NCBI GenBank assembly: GCA_937863225.1
Contig: CALMEI010000045.1
Span: 1 to 64,000, forward strand
DNA: 64,000 bases
Reading direction: 5' to 3'
DNA from: an uncultured Polaromonas sp.
Lineage (GTDB): Bacteria > Pseudomonadota > Gammaproteobacteria > Burkholderiales > Burkholderiaceae_C
This document shows, piece by piece, positions 33,410 through 43,169 of this stretch. How positions within the stretch are numbered: the first letter of the stretch is position 1; every line of letters begins with the position of its first letter. A program made the position numbers and the translations under genes. The notes under the pieces were generated by a model. The model worked only from the letters and a program-made list of their open reading frames with translations. It did not search any database and was not told the origin of the DNA.

Positions 33410-35922
33410 ATCGGTGTGAGCTTGGCAACACTCAGCGCCAACCACTTCACACCGTGACGTGAAAAACTGACTTGGGCTTTGGCGTCGTCGCCACTGCCTT
33501 CTAAGGTGAGCAGTTTGCCTTCACCAAATTTTGGGTGAAAGACTTGCATACCGGCGCGCAATCCATGAGCTGGCTCTGCTTTTTGTGTGGGCACAGGTGG
33601 GCTGGCAAAACGCTCATAATTGACCGAACTATTATTGCCAAATTGGCCTCTAGACGGCGTGTTGTATGCCTGATATGCTCCTGAATTAATAGCAGTGTTA
33701 AAGCCTGATCCAAAACCAGAGGTTTTGGGACTGATCCATTTCAAAGCGTCTTCTGGCAGCTCATCAAAAAAGCGGCTTTTCAGGTTGTAGCGGGTTTGAC
33801 CATGCAACATGCGGGTTTGCGAATGACTTAAATACAAACGCTTGCGCGCGCGGGTGATGGCAACGTACATCAGGCGGCGTTCTTCCTCCAAACCACCCGC
33901 ATCCGACAGCGAGTTTTCATGTGGAAACAAGCCTTCTTCCAAGCCGCCAATGAAGACGCAATCAAATTCCAAACCCTTAGCGGCGTGCACAGTCATCAAT
34001 TGAATGGCATCTTGCCCAGCCTGGGCTTGGTTGTCGCCTGACTCCAGTGCAGCGTGCGTTAGAAATGCGTTCAGTGGTGACATGGTTTCACCGGTGGCGA
34101 ACTCAGCATCGAGTGCGGCATCAACGCTCAGTGCTGCGCTGCTGCTAGTCTCGACTTCCTCCACATCTACTTCATCTAAATTCGTCACCACCTCGCTGGC
34201 CATTAAATTCACATCGTCCAAATTGAAACCTTGGCTGGCAGGGCTTTGTGTCAGCTTGGCATCGGCACGCATGGCCACGGCATGCTTGCCAAAACCTTCG
34301 ATGGTGACAAAGCTTTCTGCCGCGTTGACCAATTCTTCTAAGTTTTCGATACGGTCTTCGCCTTCCCGGTCGGCTCTGTAATGGTCGATCAAGCCGCTGT
34401 GATCCAATACCAATTCAATGATTTCACGCAAGGTGGCACCTTGTGTTTGTTCGCGCATGACGTCGATTTTGGCGACGAAAGCTGAAATGTTGGCACCTGC
34501 TTTGCCACTGAGAAAGGAAGCCGCTTCACTCAACGCACAATTGGCGGCTTTCGCAGCATCTTGCAATTGTTCAATGCTGCGTGCGCCTATTCCACGCGGT
34601 GGAAAATTCAATACGCGCAGAAAGCTGGTGCCGTCACGCGGGTTTTCTAGCAAACGCAAATAGGCGAGGGCATGTTTGATTTCAGCGCGTTCAAAAAAGC
34701 GCAAGCCGCCATAGACGCGATAGGGCATGGCGGCATTGAACAGCGCGGTTTCAATCACACGACTTTGTGCATTACTTCGGTACAAAATGGCAACTTCCTT
34801 TTTATCGTAACTGGAGTCCGTTGTGTCACCACGCACCAATTGTTTGATTTCATCCACGATCCAGGTTGCTTCGGCAAAATCGCTGGTCGATTCCACCACG
34901 CGCACAGGCTCACCTGGACCTTGGCTGGTGCGCAGATTTTTGCCCAAGCGACGGCTGTTGTGGCTGATGAGCTCGTTGGCAGAGTCCAAAATGTTGCTGC
35001 CACTGCGGTAGTTTTCTTCCAACTTGATTTGGTGTTGCACATCAAATTCACGCACAAAATCCGCCATATTGCCAACACGCGCGCCGCGAAATGCGTAAAT
35101 GCTTTGGTCATCATCACCTACCGCCATCACGCAACCAGTGGCCTTGAAACTGTGTTGCGCAGTCGCATGCAATGTGTCTAAGCCACCGCACAACATTTTG
35201 ATCCACGCATATTGCAAGCGGTTGGTGTCTTGGAATTCATCAATCAAAATATGCCTGAAACGGCGCTGGTAGTGAGATCGTATCGCTTCGTTGTCCCGCA
35301 GCAGTTCGTAGCTGCGCAACATCAACTCGCCAAAGTCGCACACGCCTTCACGTTGGCATTGGTCTTCGTAGAGTTGGTAGAGTTCGGTTTTTTTGCGTGT
35401 ATCGGGGTCTCTGGTCTCGACATCTTTGGGGCGCAGGCCATCCTCTTTACAGCCTGCAATGAACCACATCAACTGCTTGGGTGGATAGCGTTCATCGTCC
35501 ACATTGAACTGTTTGCACAAACGTTTGATGGCGCTCAATTGGTCTTGGGTGTCCAAGATTTGAAAGCTTTGCGGCAAATTCGCTGCTTGGTAGTGGGTGC
35601 GCAGCAAGCGATTGCACAGACCATGAAAAGTACCAATCCACATGCCGCGTACGTTGATAGGCAGCATGGAGCTCAAGCGCGTCATCATTTCTTTGGCGGC
35701 TTTGTTTGTAAAGGTTACTGCCATGACACCACCTGGCGTGATTTTCGAGGTTTGTAGCAGCCACGCAATGCGTGTTGTCAGCACCCGTGTTTTACCTGAG
35801 CCAGCTCCGGCCAATATCAATGCATGGACAGGGGGCAGCGTGACTGCGGCCAGTTGCTCGGGGTTAAGGTTTTGTAGCAAGGGTGAATGATGCGTCTGGG
35901 AATTGATGGAATCGGGCAACAT
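33406..35922 (-). CDS. UvrD/Rep-family ATP-dependent DNA helicase
   Basis: About 838 residues; an ATG at 35982 would add 20, but its codon overlaps the divergent start (CATG), so I prefer 35922. Superfamily 1A motifs: Walker A AGAGSGKTRVL, motif II LIDEFQDTNRLQYAW, motif III GDDDQSIYAFRGA, motif V TVHAAKGLEFDCVFIGG, motif VI VAITRARKRLYLSHS. Unwinds DNA 3' to 5' in repair. C-terminal FHPKFGEGKLLTLEG is the UvrD-like tail domain. Between them, about residues 744-762 (start at 35922) coincide with repeat copy G and read AINSGAYQAYNTPSRGQF, in a linker. An extra acidic segment (EVDVEEVETSSSA) is notable. Confidence 0.9.
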   Translation of the reverse strand: MLPDSINSQTHHSPLLQNLNPEQLAAVTLPPVHALILAGAGSGKTRVLTTRIAWLLQTSKITPGGVMAVTFTNKAAKEMMTRLSSMLPINVRGMWIGTFHGLCNRLLRTHYQAANLPQSFQILDTQDQLSAIKRLCKQFNVDDERYPPKQLMWFIAGCKEDGLRPKDVETRDPDTRKKTELYQLYEDQCQREGVCDFGELMLRSYELLRDNEAIRSHYQRRFRHILIDEFQDTNRLQYAWIKMLCGGLDTLHATAQHSFKATGCVMAVGDDDQSIYAFRGARVGNMADFVREFDVQHQIKLEENYRSGSNILDSANELISHNSRRLGKNLRTSQGPGEPVRVVESTSDFAEATWIVDEIKQLVRGDTTDSSYDKKEVAILYRSNAQSRVIETALFNAAMPYRVYGGLRFFERAEIKHALAYLRLLENPRDGTSFLRVLNFPPRGIGARSIEQLQDAAKAANCALSEAASFLSGKAGANISAFVAKIDVMREQTQGATLREIIELVLDHSGLIDHYRADREGEDRIENLEELVNAAESFVTIEGFGKHAVAMRADAKLTQSPASQGFNLDDVNLMASEVVTNLDEVDVEEVETSSSAALSVDAALDAEFATGETMSPLNAFLTHAALESGDNQAQAGQDAIQLMTVHAAKGLEFDCVFIGGLEEGLFPHENSLSDAGGLEEERRLMYVAITRARKRLYLSHSQTRMLHGQTRYNLKSRFFDELPEDALKWISPKTSGFGSGFNTAINSGAYQAYNTPSRGQFGNNSSVNYERFASPPVPTQKAEPAHGLRAGMQVFHPKFGEGKLLTLEGSGDDAKAQVSFSRHGVKWLALSVAKLTPI
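33637..33693 (-). repeat. Dispersed palindromic repeat, copy G, inside the helicase gene
   Basis: On the coding (minus) strand GCTATTAATTCAGGAGC, then AGGCATACAACACGCCG and AGGCCAATTTGGC; the last part is a small palindrome. It is read in the same phase as copy F: A-I-x3-(A/G)-x-Q-A-x-N-T, then G-Q. Confidence 0.8.
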
Positions 35923-35980
35923 GCCGATATTGTAGGTTGTGGCTTGGCCATTCTTTAAGTGAAATCGGGCACAATGGCGC

Positions 35981-37117
35981 ATGGCCTATATTTATTACCT
36001 CACCCATATTCAATTTGAACCAGGTGCCATCCAATTGCTTAAGCAAGAGTGTGACAGGGTTGGAATCACGCGACCACTGATTGTGACCGATCAAGGCGTT
36101 AAGGCAGCAGGCATATTGGACAAAGCCATCCAGCACATTGCCAGCTTGAAGCCTGTTGTGTTTGATCAAACGCCTTCAAATCCAAATGAGGCATCGGTGC
36201 GGGCGGCAGCAAACTGTTACATCCAATACAACTGTGATGGCTTAATTGCTGTGGGCGGCGGATCGTCGATTGATTGTGCCAAAGGTGTCGCGATTGCCGC
36301 CACACATGAAGGTGCTTTATCAACTTATGCCACCATTGAAGGTGGTTCACCCCGCATCACAGAACGTGTCGCCCCCATCATTGCTGTGCCCACCACCAGT
36401 GGCACTGGCAGCGAAGTGGCACGCGGTGCTATTTTGATCGTGGACGACCACCGCAAATTGGGCTTTCATTCGTGGCATCTGCTGCCCAAGGCGGCCATAT
36501 GTGACCCTGAATTAACACTGGGTTTACCCCCCATGTTGACGGCAGCTACTGGCATGGATGCTGTGGCACATTGCATGGAAACCTTCATGGCTCCCGCTTT
36601 CAACCCACCTGCAGATGGCATTGGATTAGATGGCTTGACGCGTGCTTGGGCGCACATTGCACGTGCAACCAGCAATGGGCATGACTTGGAAGCACGTTTG
36701 AACATGATGAGTGCCTCCATGCAAGGGGCCATGGCGTTTCAAAAAGGACTGGGTTGTGTCCACAGTTTGAGTCACAGTTTGGGTGGGGTTGATCCACGCT
36801 TACACCACGGCACTTTGAATGCCATGTTTTTACCAGCCGTTGTCAGGTTCAACGCCACAGCAACGAGTGTACAAAATGAACATCGCTTAGACCGCATGGC
36901 TCACGCCATGGGTTTGTCGTCGGGAAGCGATATTCCTGAAGCCATTCAAGACATGAATGCCAGACTAGGCTTGCCATCTGGTTTACTGTCAATGGGTGTA
37001 CAGCGTGATTGGTTTGAAAAAATCATCCACGGTGCCATGCAAGATCATTGCCACAAAACGAATCCACGAATTGCAACAGCGCAAGAATACGAACAAATGT
37101 TGTTGGCTGCAATGTAA
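35981..37117 (+). CDS. Iron-containing alcohol dehydrogenase
   Basis: 378-residue group III (Fe-ADH) enzyme, NAD(P)-dependent. N-terminal nucleotide domain: VGGGSSIDCAKG (near 92) and PTTSGTGSEVARGA. Metal ligands: GMDAVAHCME (Asp and His, near 193-197), GCVHSLSHSLGG (His, near 260) and HHGTLNA (His, near 276). Family members reduce or oxidise short alcohols, lactaldehyde or 4-hydroxybutyrate, so the substrate is open. The start ATG overlaps the upstream CAT of a longer helicase frame. A terminator follows at 37173. Confidence 0.87.
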   Translation: MAYIYYLTHIQFEPGAIQLLKQECDRVGITRPLIVTDQGVKAAGILDKAIQHIASLKPVVFDQTPSNPNEASVRAAANCYIQYNCDGLIAVGGGSSIDCAKGVAIAATHEGALSTYATIEGGSPRITERVAPIIAVPTTSGTGSEVARGAILIVDDHRKLGFHSWHLLPKAAICDPELTLGLPPMLTAATGMDAVAHCMETFMAPAFNPPADGIGLDGLTRAWAHIARATSNGHDLEARLNMMSASMQGAMAFQKGLGCVHSLSHSLGGVDPRLHHGTLNAMFLPAVVRFNATATSVQNEHRLDRMAHAMGLSSGSDIPEAIQDMNARLGLPSGLLSMGVQRDWFEKIIHGAMQDHCHKTNPRIATAQEYEQMLLAAM

Positions 37118-37172
37118 GGATTAGCAATAAAAATCTTTTTACACTGATTTCAGAAGCTGATAGAATCAATCA

Positions 37173-37206
37173 CCGGGCTCAAGCAATTGTGGCTCGGTTT
37201 TTTTTT
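37173..37206 (+). terminator. Terminator after the alcohol dehydrogenase
   Basis: Stem CCGGGC / GCTCGG (one G-T pair) with a 13-base loop, extended by A-T, followed by nine T. The rest of the 204-base gap to guaC (37207-37321) is AT-rich and shows no clear structure. Confidence 0.75.
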
Positions 37207-37321
37207 GTCTTATTTTTTGAATGTGCAAAATACCGACCTCAATCCAAATGCTCAATACATGGGTTATTTTTTGCAATATCTCGTCTGGTGATGGTGAGAA
37301 AAATCTGAGGGGCTTGAGGCT

Positions 37322-38299
37322 ATGGAAATTTTTGATTACGACAATGTATTGTTACTGCCACGTAAATGTCGTGTGCTTAGTCGTGCAGAATGCGACGCGG
37401 GCATAGAACTGGGTGGGCGCAAGTTCCGTATACCCGTTGTGCCTGCCAACATGAAAACAGTGGTCAATGTACCGCTGTGTGTGTGGATGGCAAAGAATGG
37501 CTATTTTTATGTCATGCATCGTTTTGATATTGACAATGTACAGTTCGTTAAAGACATGCGCGATGCGGGTGTATTTGCATCAATTTCACTGGGTGTGAAG
37601 CAGGCTGATTACGACACTGTGGATCAATTGAAAAAGCAAGGCTTAAGCCCTGATTACATCACCATTGACATCGCACATGGCCATGCAGACAGCGTGAAAA
37701 ACATGATTACCTATTTGAAAGAGAACCTGCCTTCTGCTTTCATCATCGCTGGTAACGTGGGTACGCCAGAAGCCATCATCGATTTGGAAACCTGGGGTGC
37801 GGATGCAACCAAAGTTGGTATTGGTCCTGGCAAGGTATGCATCACACGATTGAAAACAGGGTTTGGTACCGGTGGGTGGCAACTGAGTGCATTGAAGTGG
37901 TGTGCACGCGTTGCCACCAAACCCATCATTGCGGACGGCGGCATCCGTGAACATGGCGATATAGCCAAGTCAATTCGTTTTGGTGCGTCGATGGTGATGA
38001 TTGGTTCCATGTTGGCTGGGCACGAAGAAAGCCCCGGTAAAACGGTTGAAGTTGACGGCGAATTGTTCAAAGAGTATTACGGCTCTGCCTCAGATCACAA
38101 TAAGGGCGAGTACAAGCATGTCGAAGGTAAACGCATCTTAGAGCCCATCAAAGGAAAGTTAAGTGATACTTTGATTGAGATGGAGCAAGATGTGCAAAGT
38201 TCCATTAGCTACTCGGGTGGCACCAAATTGCTTGATATTCGCAAAGTGAACTATGTCATTTTAGGCGGTGACAATGCGGGTGAACATTTATTGATGTAG
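37322..38299 (+). CDS. guaC: GMP reductase
   Basis: 325-residue TIM-barrel enzyme of the IMPDH/GMPR family that reduces GMP to IMP with NADPH and releases ammonia. Length and lack of CBS domains point to GMP reductase rather than IMP dehydrogenase. The catalytic Cys lies in [11 protein letters not shown] (near 178), with [18 protein letters not shown] and the C-terminal flap [18 protein letters not shown]. It is of the GuaC type found in Gram-positives as well as proteobacteria. It salvages guanine nucleotides toward adenine; not obviously linked with the catabolic cluster 5 kb away. Confidence 0.92.
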   Translation: MEIFDYDNVLLLPRKCRVLSRAECDAGIELGGRKFRIPVVPANMKTVVNVPLCVWMAKNGYFYVMHRFDIDNVQFVKDMRDAGVFASISLGVKQADYDTVDQLKKQGLSPDYITIDIAHGHADSVKNMITYLKENLPSAFIIAGNVGTPEAIIDLETWGADATKVGIGPGKVCITRLKTGFGTGGWQLSALKWCARVATKPIIADGGIREHGDIAKSIRFGASMVMIGSMLAGHEESPGKTVEVDGELFKEYYGSASDHNKGEYKHVEGKRILEPIKGKLSDTLIEMEQDVQSSISYSGGTKLLDIRKVNYVILGGDNAGEHLLM

Positions 38300-38332
38300 C
38301 TTTATCTCACTCAGTTCTAATCTTCCAGACTT

Positions 38333-38914
38333 ATGAACAAGGCTTTTACAAAAGAGTCTGATGCACAGGAAGACGATGATGCTGTTAGTTTGCCACCACT
38401 ACCCGCAGGAGGAAAAAATTACATCACACCTACCGGCTTTGCGCGATTGCGTCAGGAGCTCTTGACCCTCATCGATAGTGAACGTCCCAAAGTTGTAGAG
38501 GCTGTTCATTGGGCTGCCAAAAACGGCGATCGATCCGAAAATGGTGACTATATTTACGGCAAGAAACGATTGCGGGAAATTGACAAACGCATTCGTTTTC
38601 TGAGCAAACGATTAGAAATTGCAGAAGTGGTTGATCCAAGTATTCACCATGGCGCGAGCCAAGTGTTTTTTGGTGCCACAGTAAGCTATGAAGAATCAAC
38701 TGGTTTGAATGAATCAGTGCAGAAGCGCACTGTAACCATCTTGGGTATTGATGAAGCAGATAACCAGCAAGGTCAAGTGAGTTGGGTGTCACCTATTGCG
38801 CGCGCATTGTTGCGATCGCATGTAGGGGATGAAGTGAACTTGGTGACGCCATCAGGTGTGTACAACATTGAAGTTTTGTCAGTCGCGTATCCCTGCAAAG
38901 CAAAAACTTGCTAA
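38333..38914 (+). CDS. greB: Transcription elongation factor GreB
   Basis: 193 residues. The coiled-coil finger that enters the RNA polymerase secondary channel is visible: KNGDRSENGDYIYGKK (tip acidic residues near 62-68) and the helix RLREIDKRIRFLSKRLE, followed by a FKBP-like domain with VTILGIDEAD and PIARALLRSHVGDEV. The basic YGKKRLREID pattern fits GreB rather than GreA. An acidic N-terminal extension of about 25 residues precedes the coiled coil. Convergent with spoT; the two stop codons lie within one palindrome. Confidence 0.94.
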   Translation: MNKAFTKESDAQEDDDAVSLPPLPAGGKNYITPTGFARLRQELLTLIDSERPKVVEAVHWAAKNGDRSENGDYIYGKKRLREIDKRIRFLSKRLEIAEVVDPSIHHGASQVFFGATVSYEESTGLNESVQKRTVTILGIDEADNQQGQVSWVSPIARALLRSHVGDEVNLVTPSGVYNIEVLSVAYPCKAKTC

Positions 38915-38929
38915 GCTAATTTAGCTTAG
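38911..38929. repeat. Perfect inverted repeat spanning two convergent stop codons
   Basis: CTAAGCTAA-T-TTAGCTTAG. The greB TAA is at 38912-38914 and the spoT TAA at 38926-38928 on the other strand, in mirrored positions. No T-run follows, so it is not an ordinary intrinsic terminator. Confidence 0.6.
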
Positions 38930-41136
38930 CTTGATGAACGAGTCGGAATAATGCGTGTAGCAGATATGACGCTGTCGGTCCGTCTGACTCTATTGAGAGC
39001 TTCTTCGAGGTGTGTTTTGTCGCGTACTGACAAAATAAAACGCAAGTCGATCGCTTCTTGTGCCAATTCTTTGCCCATATCAACATGTGAAATATCGACC
39101 TCGGCATTGGCCAATGCAACAGACACTTTCGCCAGAACGCCTTTGCCATTGACAACAGTGATCAATACCCCTGCTTCAAAGTTGCGAACGGGTTCATCAG
39201 ACCATTCAACGGGAATAAATCGTTCAGCGTCTTTTTTTCGTAATCTTTGCACTGTATTGCAATCGCTGACGTGCACAGTTAAACCTTCGCCTCGACCCAA
39301 GTAGCCCAAAATTGCATCACCCGGAACCGGACGACAACAACTTGCGTATTGAACTGAAGCACTTTCACTGCCGTCCAGAATAATAGAGCTTGCTGCAACT
39401 TTATCGGAGGCCAAGAAACGTTCACGTGTAATCAGCAATGTGTCTAATTTTTTACCGCTGTCCACAAGGAGTTTGGCCAGTCGTTTGGCGACGATGCTGG
39501 CGATGCGTTTTCCCAATGCGATATCTGACATCAATTCCGCAACGTCACGATTGCCAGTGAATCGCAGCAATTTGTCCCAAATGGCTTGATTGGATGTGTT
39601 GTGTGCTGGAAGTGCAACCACACCTTCTGCGCGGATTGCCAAGCTGAGTAATTTTTCACCTAAATCAACAGACTCAGTCAATGCCATTGATTTGAGGTGA
39701 TGGCGAATTTTGGACCGAGCTCTGGCGGTTTTAACGAAATTCAACCATGCAGGATTTGGGTTGTTGGTACCGCCTGTTGTTACCTCAATGATGTCACCAT
39801 TTTTAACCTCGGTGCGAAGGGGGACTGGTACACCATTGATTTTTGCTGCCGTTGCGCGGTCACCCATATTGGTGTGAATGGCATAGGCAAAATCAACGAC
39901 TGTGGCACCTCTGGGTAAAGTGATGATTTTGTTTTTCGGTGTGAATACATACACATCGTCGGGAAATAAATCTATTTTGACATGCTCAAAAAACTCTGTG
40001 GCGTCCCGAGTTTCGTCATGTATATCGAGTAAGGATTGCAACCACTTGGCGTTCATGCGCTCCGTGCTCGGTGTGTCGGTTTCGTCAGCTTTATATAACC
40101 AATGTGCAGCAACACCTGATTCTGCAACAACATCCATAGCATGTGTGCGCAACTGAAACTCAATATTGATACCAGCTGGCCCTATCAACGTCGTATGCAA
40201 AGATTGATAACCATTGGGCTTGGGTATCGCGATGTAATCTTTAAATTTTCCAGGAACAGGCTTGAACATCTGATGCATCAAACCCATCGCGGTATAACAG
40301 TCGATGGTTGTGGGTACCAGTAATCTGAACCCATAAATATCGGTCACTTGGGCAAAACTTAAATGTTTGCCATCCATTTTTTTGTATATTGAGTAAAGCG
40401 ATTTTTCGCGTCCATAAATTTGCACTGGCATCTTTACTGAAGCAAATGAAGCCTCAACTTGAACACGAACGGTTTTGATTAAATCTTTACGACGACTGCG
40501 TGCTTTGGTGACAGCTTTTGACAAAATGTCATAGCGCCACGGTTGCATGTGTTTGAAAGCTAAATCTTGCAACTCACGATAGGTTTGATTTAAACCCAAT
40601 CTGTGTGCAATGGGTGCGTAGATATCGATGGTCTCTGCCGATATGCGTCCCCATTTGGTGCGAGGCATGTCACTCATGGTGCGCATGTTGTGGGTGCGAT
40701 CAGCCAATTTAATTAAAATTACCCGAACATCTTTGGCCATGGCCAGTAGCATTTTGCGAAATGATTCGGCTTGGTTTTCTTCGCGTGTGCTGAATTCCAG
40801 TTTATCAAGTTTGGTTAGTCCATCAACCAGTTCAGCAACGGGGGCACCAAATCGTTCAATCAAGTCTGTTTTAGTGATGCCACAATCTTCCATGGCATCA
40901 TGTAGGAGGGCTGCCATTAACGCATGGGCATCCAATTTCCACGTTGTGCACATGGCGGCGACAGCGATAGGATGAGTGATGTAAGGCGCACCACTGTTGC
41001 GCAATTGGCCTAAATGGGCTTCATCGGCGTAGCGGTATGCCTGCCGCACAGACTGAACATCGGACGCGCTCAAATAATCCAGTTTTTCCAACAGACCAGC
41101 AAAACTCGAAATTTCAGTGAGAACGGCATTATTCAT
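38926..41136 (-). CDS. spoT: Bifunctional (p)ppGpp synthetase/hydrolase SpoT
   Basis: 736 residues with the full RSH domain order. N-terminal HD hydrolase domain: YITHPIAVAAMC and LLHDAMEDC (near 76-83) carry the metal-binding His-Asp. Synthetase domain: YGREKSLYSIYKKM, DIYGFRLLV and GKFKDYIAIPKPNGYQSLHT; the KFKD motif is of the RxKD type of bifunctional enzymes, not the ExDD of RelA. TGS domain (DVYVFTPKNKIITLPRGATVVDFAY, near 390) and C-terminal ACT domain follow. Both activities therefore look intact. Encoded after rpoZ with a terminator between. Confidence 0.95.
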   Translation of the reverse strand: MNNAVLTEISSFAGLLEKLDYLSASDVQSVRQAYRYADEAHLGQLRNSGAPYITHPIAVAAMCTTWKLDAHALMAALLHDAMEDCGITKTDLIERFGAPVAELVDGLTKLDKLEFSTREENQAESFRKMLLAMAKDVRVILIKLADRTHNMRTMSDMPRTKWGRISAETIDIYAPIAHRLGLNQTYRELQDLAFKHMQPWRYDILSKAVTKARSRRKDLIKTVRVQVEASFASVKMPVQIYGREKSLYSIYKKMDGKHLSFAQVTDIYGFRLLVPTTIDCYTAMGLMHQMFKPVPGKFKDYIAIPKPNGYQSLHTTLIGPAGINIEFQLRTHAMDVVAESGVAAHWLYKADETDTPSTERMNAKWLQSLLDIHDETRDATEFFEHVKIDLFPDDVYVFTPKNKIITLPRGATVVDFAYAIHTNMGDRATAAKINGVPVPLRTEVKNGDIIEVTTGGTNNPNPAWLNFVKTARARSKIRHHLKSMALTESVDLGEKLLSLAIRAEGVVALPAHNTSNQAIWDKLLRFTGNRDVAELMSDIALGKRIASIVAKRLAKLLVDSGKKLDTLLITRERFLASDKVAASSIILDGSESASVQYASCCRPVPGDAILGYLGRGEGLTVHVSDCNTVQRLRKKDAERFIPVEWSDEPVRNFEAGVLITVVNGKGVLAKVSVALANAEVDISHVDMGKELAQEAIDLRFILSVRDKTHLEEALNRVRRTDSVISATRIIPTRSSS

Positions 41137-41190
41137 GCCTCTACTTTATCCTCATGTCATGTGAATTCAAGTCAAATCACTTAAAAACAC

Positions 41191-41220
41191 AAAAAAAAAG
41201 CACCCGAATCGGTGCTTTTT
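41191..41220 (-). terminator. Rho-independent terminator between rpoZ and spoT (bidirectional shape)
   Basis: Stem AGCACC/GGTGCT with a six-base loop, with T-runs on both strands (nine T on the minus strand). It would end gmk-rpoZ transcripts before spoT, or attenuate read-through. Confidence 0.78.
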
Positions 41221-41250
41221 GACAATTGGATAATTTGACGCAGCAGCGTA

Positions 41251-41454
41251 TTAGCTTGGTACTTTGCGCAGCATTTCTAAGCCAATTTTTCCTTCTGCAA
41301 TTTCGCGTAATGCAGTGACTGCGGGTTTATTTTTGCTTTCAATTTTAGGCATATGTCCTTGGCTGAGCATACGTGCTCGGTAGGTGGCGGCTAAAACCAA
41401 TTGAAAACGATTGGGGATTTGTTGTAAACAATCTTCTACAGTGATACGTGCCAT
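41251..41454 (-). CDS. rpoZ: RNA polymerase omega subunit
   Basis: 67 residues with the omega signature: [10 protein letters not shown] at the N-terminus, then [16 protein letters not shown] and [15 protein letters not shown]. Omega helps fold and assemble the beta-prime subunit and forms part of the ppGpp site. Located between gmk and spoT as in other betaproteobacteria, 23 bases after gmk. Confidence 0.96.
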   Translation of the reverse strand: MARITVEDCLQQIPNRFQLVLAATYRARMLSQGHMPKIESKNKPAVTALREIAEGKIGLEMLRKVPS

Positions 41455-41477
41455 CTGGACTCCAATACAGTGAATGA

Positions 41478-42098
41478 TTAAGAAATATTTAAAGCTGCAA
41501 ACGTTGCAGATTTGTTGCGTCGTTGTGCTGCAAATTTGAGGCGTTGTGCGTGAACAATGGCTTTCAAGTCAAAAAGAGCACGATCGAATGATTCGTTGAT
41601 TATAACGAAATCGAATTCTTTGGCTTGAGCCACCTCGATTTGAGCATTTTTCAGACGCAATTCAATCACATCTGGGCTGTCTTCGCCGCGCCTTTCCAGG
41701 CGCAATCGCAACTCTTCCCAGCTTGGCGGGAGGATGAAAATTAAAATGGCATTGTTAAAAATTCGTTTGATTTGCAAAGCTCCTTGAAAATCAATTTCCA
41801 AAATAACGTCCGTTCCTGTAGAAGTGAGGTCTTGTATGGTGGTTTTTGAAGTGCCATAGCGTTGACCATGAACATGCGCCCATTCCATGAAGGCATCTTT
41901 GTTGACCATGTCATCAAATTCTGAATTCGAGACAAAATAGTATTCGCGGCCATGTTTTTCTTGGCCACGTGGTGCGCGTGTTGTGTGCGAAATAGAAGGA
42001 TGAACCCGTGAATCGAGTTCCATTAAAGCCTTGACAAGGCTGGATTTGCCAGCACCACTGGGTGCAGCAATGACATAGAGTTGACCTGGGTAATCCAT
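41478..42098 (-). CDS. gmk: Guanylate kinase
   Basis: 206-residue cytoplasmic kinase converting GMP to GDP. The P-loop PSGAGKSSL (near 13), GMP site [19 protein letters not shown] (near 37-56) and [13 protein letters not shown] (near 100) are intact, and the lid and C-terminal helix are of normal length. Starts with [15 protein letters not shown]. It lies 60 bases after yicC and directly upstream of rpoZ, in the common gmk-rpoZ-spoT order. Confidence 0.96.
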   Translation of the reverse strand: MDYPGQLYVIAAPSGAGKSSLVKALMELDSRVHPSISHTTRAPRGQEKHGREYYFVSNSEFDDMVNKDAFMEWAHVHGQRYGTSKTTIQDLTSTGTDVILEIDFQGALQIKRIFNNAILIFILPPSWEELRLRLERRGEDSPDVIELRLKNAQIEVAQAKEFDFVIINESFDRALFDLKAIVHAQRLKFAAQRRNKSATFAALNIS

Positions 42099-42158
42099 AA
42101 CTGATTTTACAGAAATAATTGCCCAGAAATTGTCATTGAATCGACATTAAATGGCCAT

Positions 42159-43100
42159 TTATTCGATGTTTTGTACCTGCTCTCGCATTTGTTCAATGAC
42201 TACTTTCATTTCAACTGAAATACGTGAAAGTTCAAGCAACGAAGATTTAGATCCCAAGGTGTTGGCTTCACGATGCAATTCTTGAATTAAAAAATCAAAA
42301 CGTTTGCCATTTTCTCCACCCTGATGCAAAAGGCGCTCTATTTCATCGAGGTGTGATGCCAATCGTGTTAACTCCTCAGCTACATCAATGCGAATAGCAA
42401 ATGATGTTGATTCCCCCAAAGCACGATCTAGTGCAGCTTGCTCTGTCGTGGACGAAGATGTTTTGCTTGGAAAATCTGTTAGTCCAATTGCCATGGCTTC
42501 ACGCCACCGCTCTAAAAATTTCTGTTTTTGTTGTGCAACCAATTCGGGAATCATGGGTTTTGCTTGACCTGCCAACCCACGTAGAATGGCAATTCTGTCG
42601 TGTAACATGAAGGCCAATCTCTCACCCTCACGTTGTCGTGAGGCTAAAAAATCATCAAGGGTGGATTGCACGGCATCAAAAAATATTTTTTGTGATTCTA
42701 AGTTGCGTACCAGTGGAAGCGATGAATAGGATACTTGTTGTTGTGAGCTACTGAACATTCGAATGACGTCCGCCACGCTGAGGGCGCGTGCTTCAGGTAA
42801 GGTTGTTTGAATGCTGATTTGCAGCGATTTCAAATGCTGTAAATAAGCTATTGAAGGTGCTGAAGTTAAATTTTCAGATGATTGATCCATTGAAACGCGC
42901 ATTTCAACTTTGCCGCGTTTGATGTGCTTAGTCAGTAGGGTGCGTAAATTGGGTTCGAATTGGCGCAATTCATCAGGTAATCGAAAAGTGAGATCCAAAA
43001 ATCGGCTATTGACCGACCTTATTTCAATAGAAACGGTGTCGTGACTGGTGGCATTTGTTATTTGCGCATTGGCAAACCCAGTCATGCTGTAAACTGACAT
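42159..43100 (-). CDS. yicC: YicC family RNase-associated protein
   Basis: 313 residues; N-terminal MSVYSMTGFANAQ, then SVNSRFLDLTFRLPDELR (near 30-50) and a C-terminal DUF1732 region with EELTRLASHLDEIERLL and GKRFDFLIQELHREANTLGSKS. YicC is a conserved protein shown to have or promote endoribonuclease activity in several bacteria. It sits upstream of gmk here, as in many proteobacteria. The middle (ERWREAMAIGLTDFPSK...) is longer than in E. coli (287 residues). Confidence 0.88.
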   Translation of the reverse strand: MSVYSMTGFANAQITNATSHDTVSIEIRSVNSRFLDLTFRLPDELRQFEPNLRTLLTKHIKRGKVEMRVSMDQSSENLTSAPSIAYLQHLKSLQISIQTTLPEARALSVADVIRMFSSSQQQVSYSSLPLVRNLESQKIFFDAVQSTLDDFLASRQREGERLAFMLHDRIAILRGLAGQAKPMIPELVAQQKQKFLERWREAMAIGLTDFPSKTSSSTTEQAALDRALGESTSFAIRIDVAEELTRLASHLDEIERLLHQGGENGKRFDFLIQELHREANTLGSKSSLLELSRISVEMKVVIEQMREQVQNIE

Positions 43101-43169
43101 TTATAAATCCTTTAGACAATAAACAAACATAGACCAAGATGATGGTGTGAGCCAGAAATTGTACGAACA

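Noticed and set aside
37207..37321. Riboswitch in the guaC leader
   Set aside because: No purine-, guanidine- or preQ1-type conserved bases, and no stable stem followed by T-run was found.
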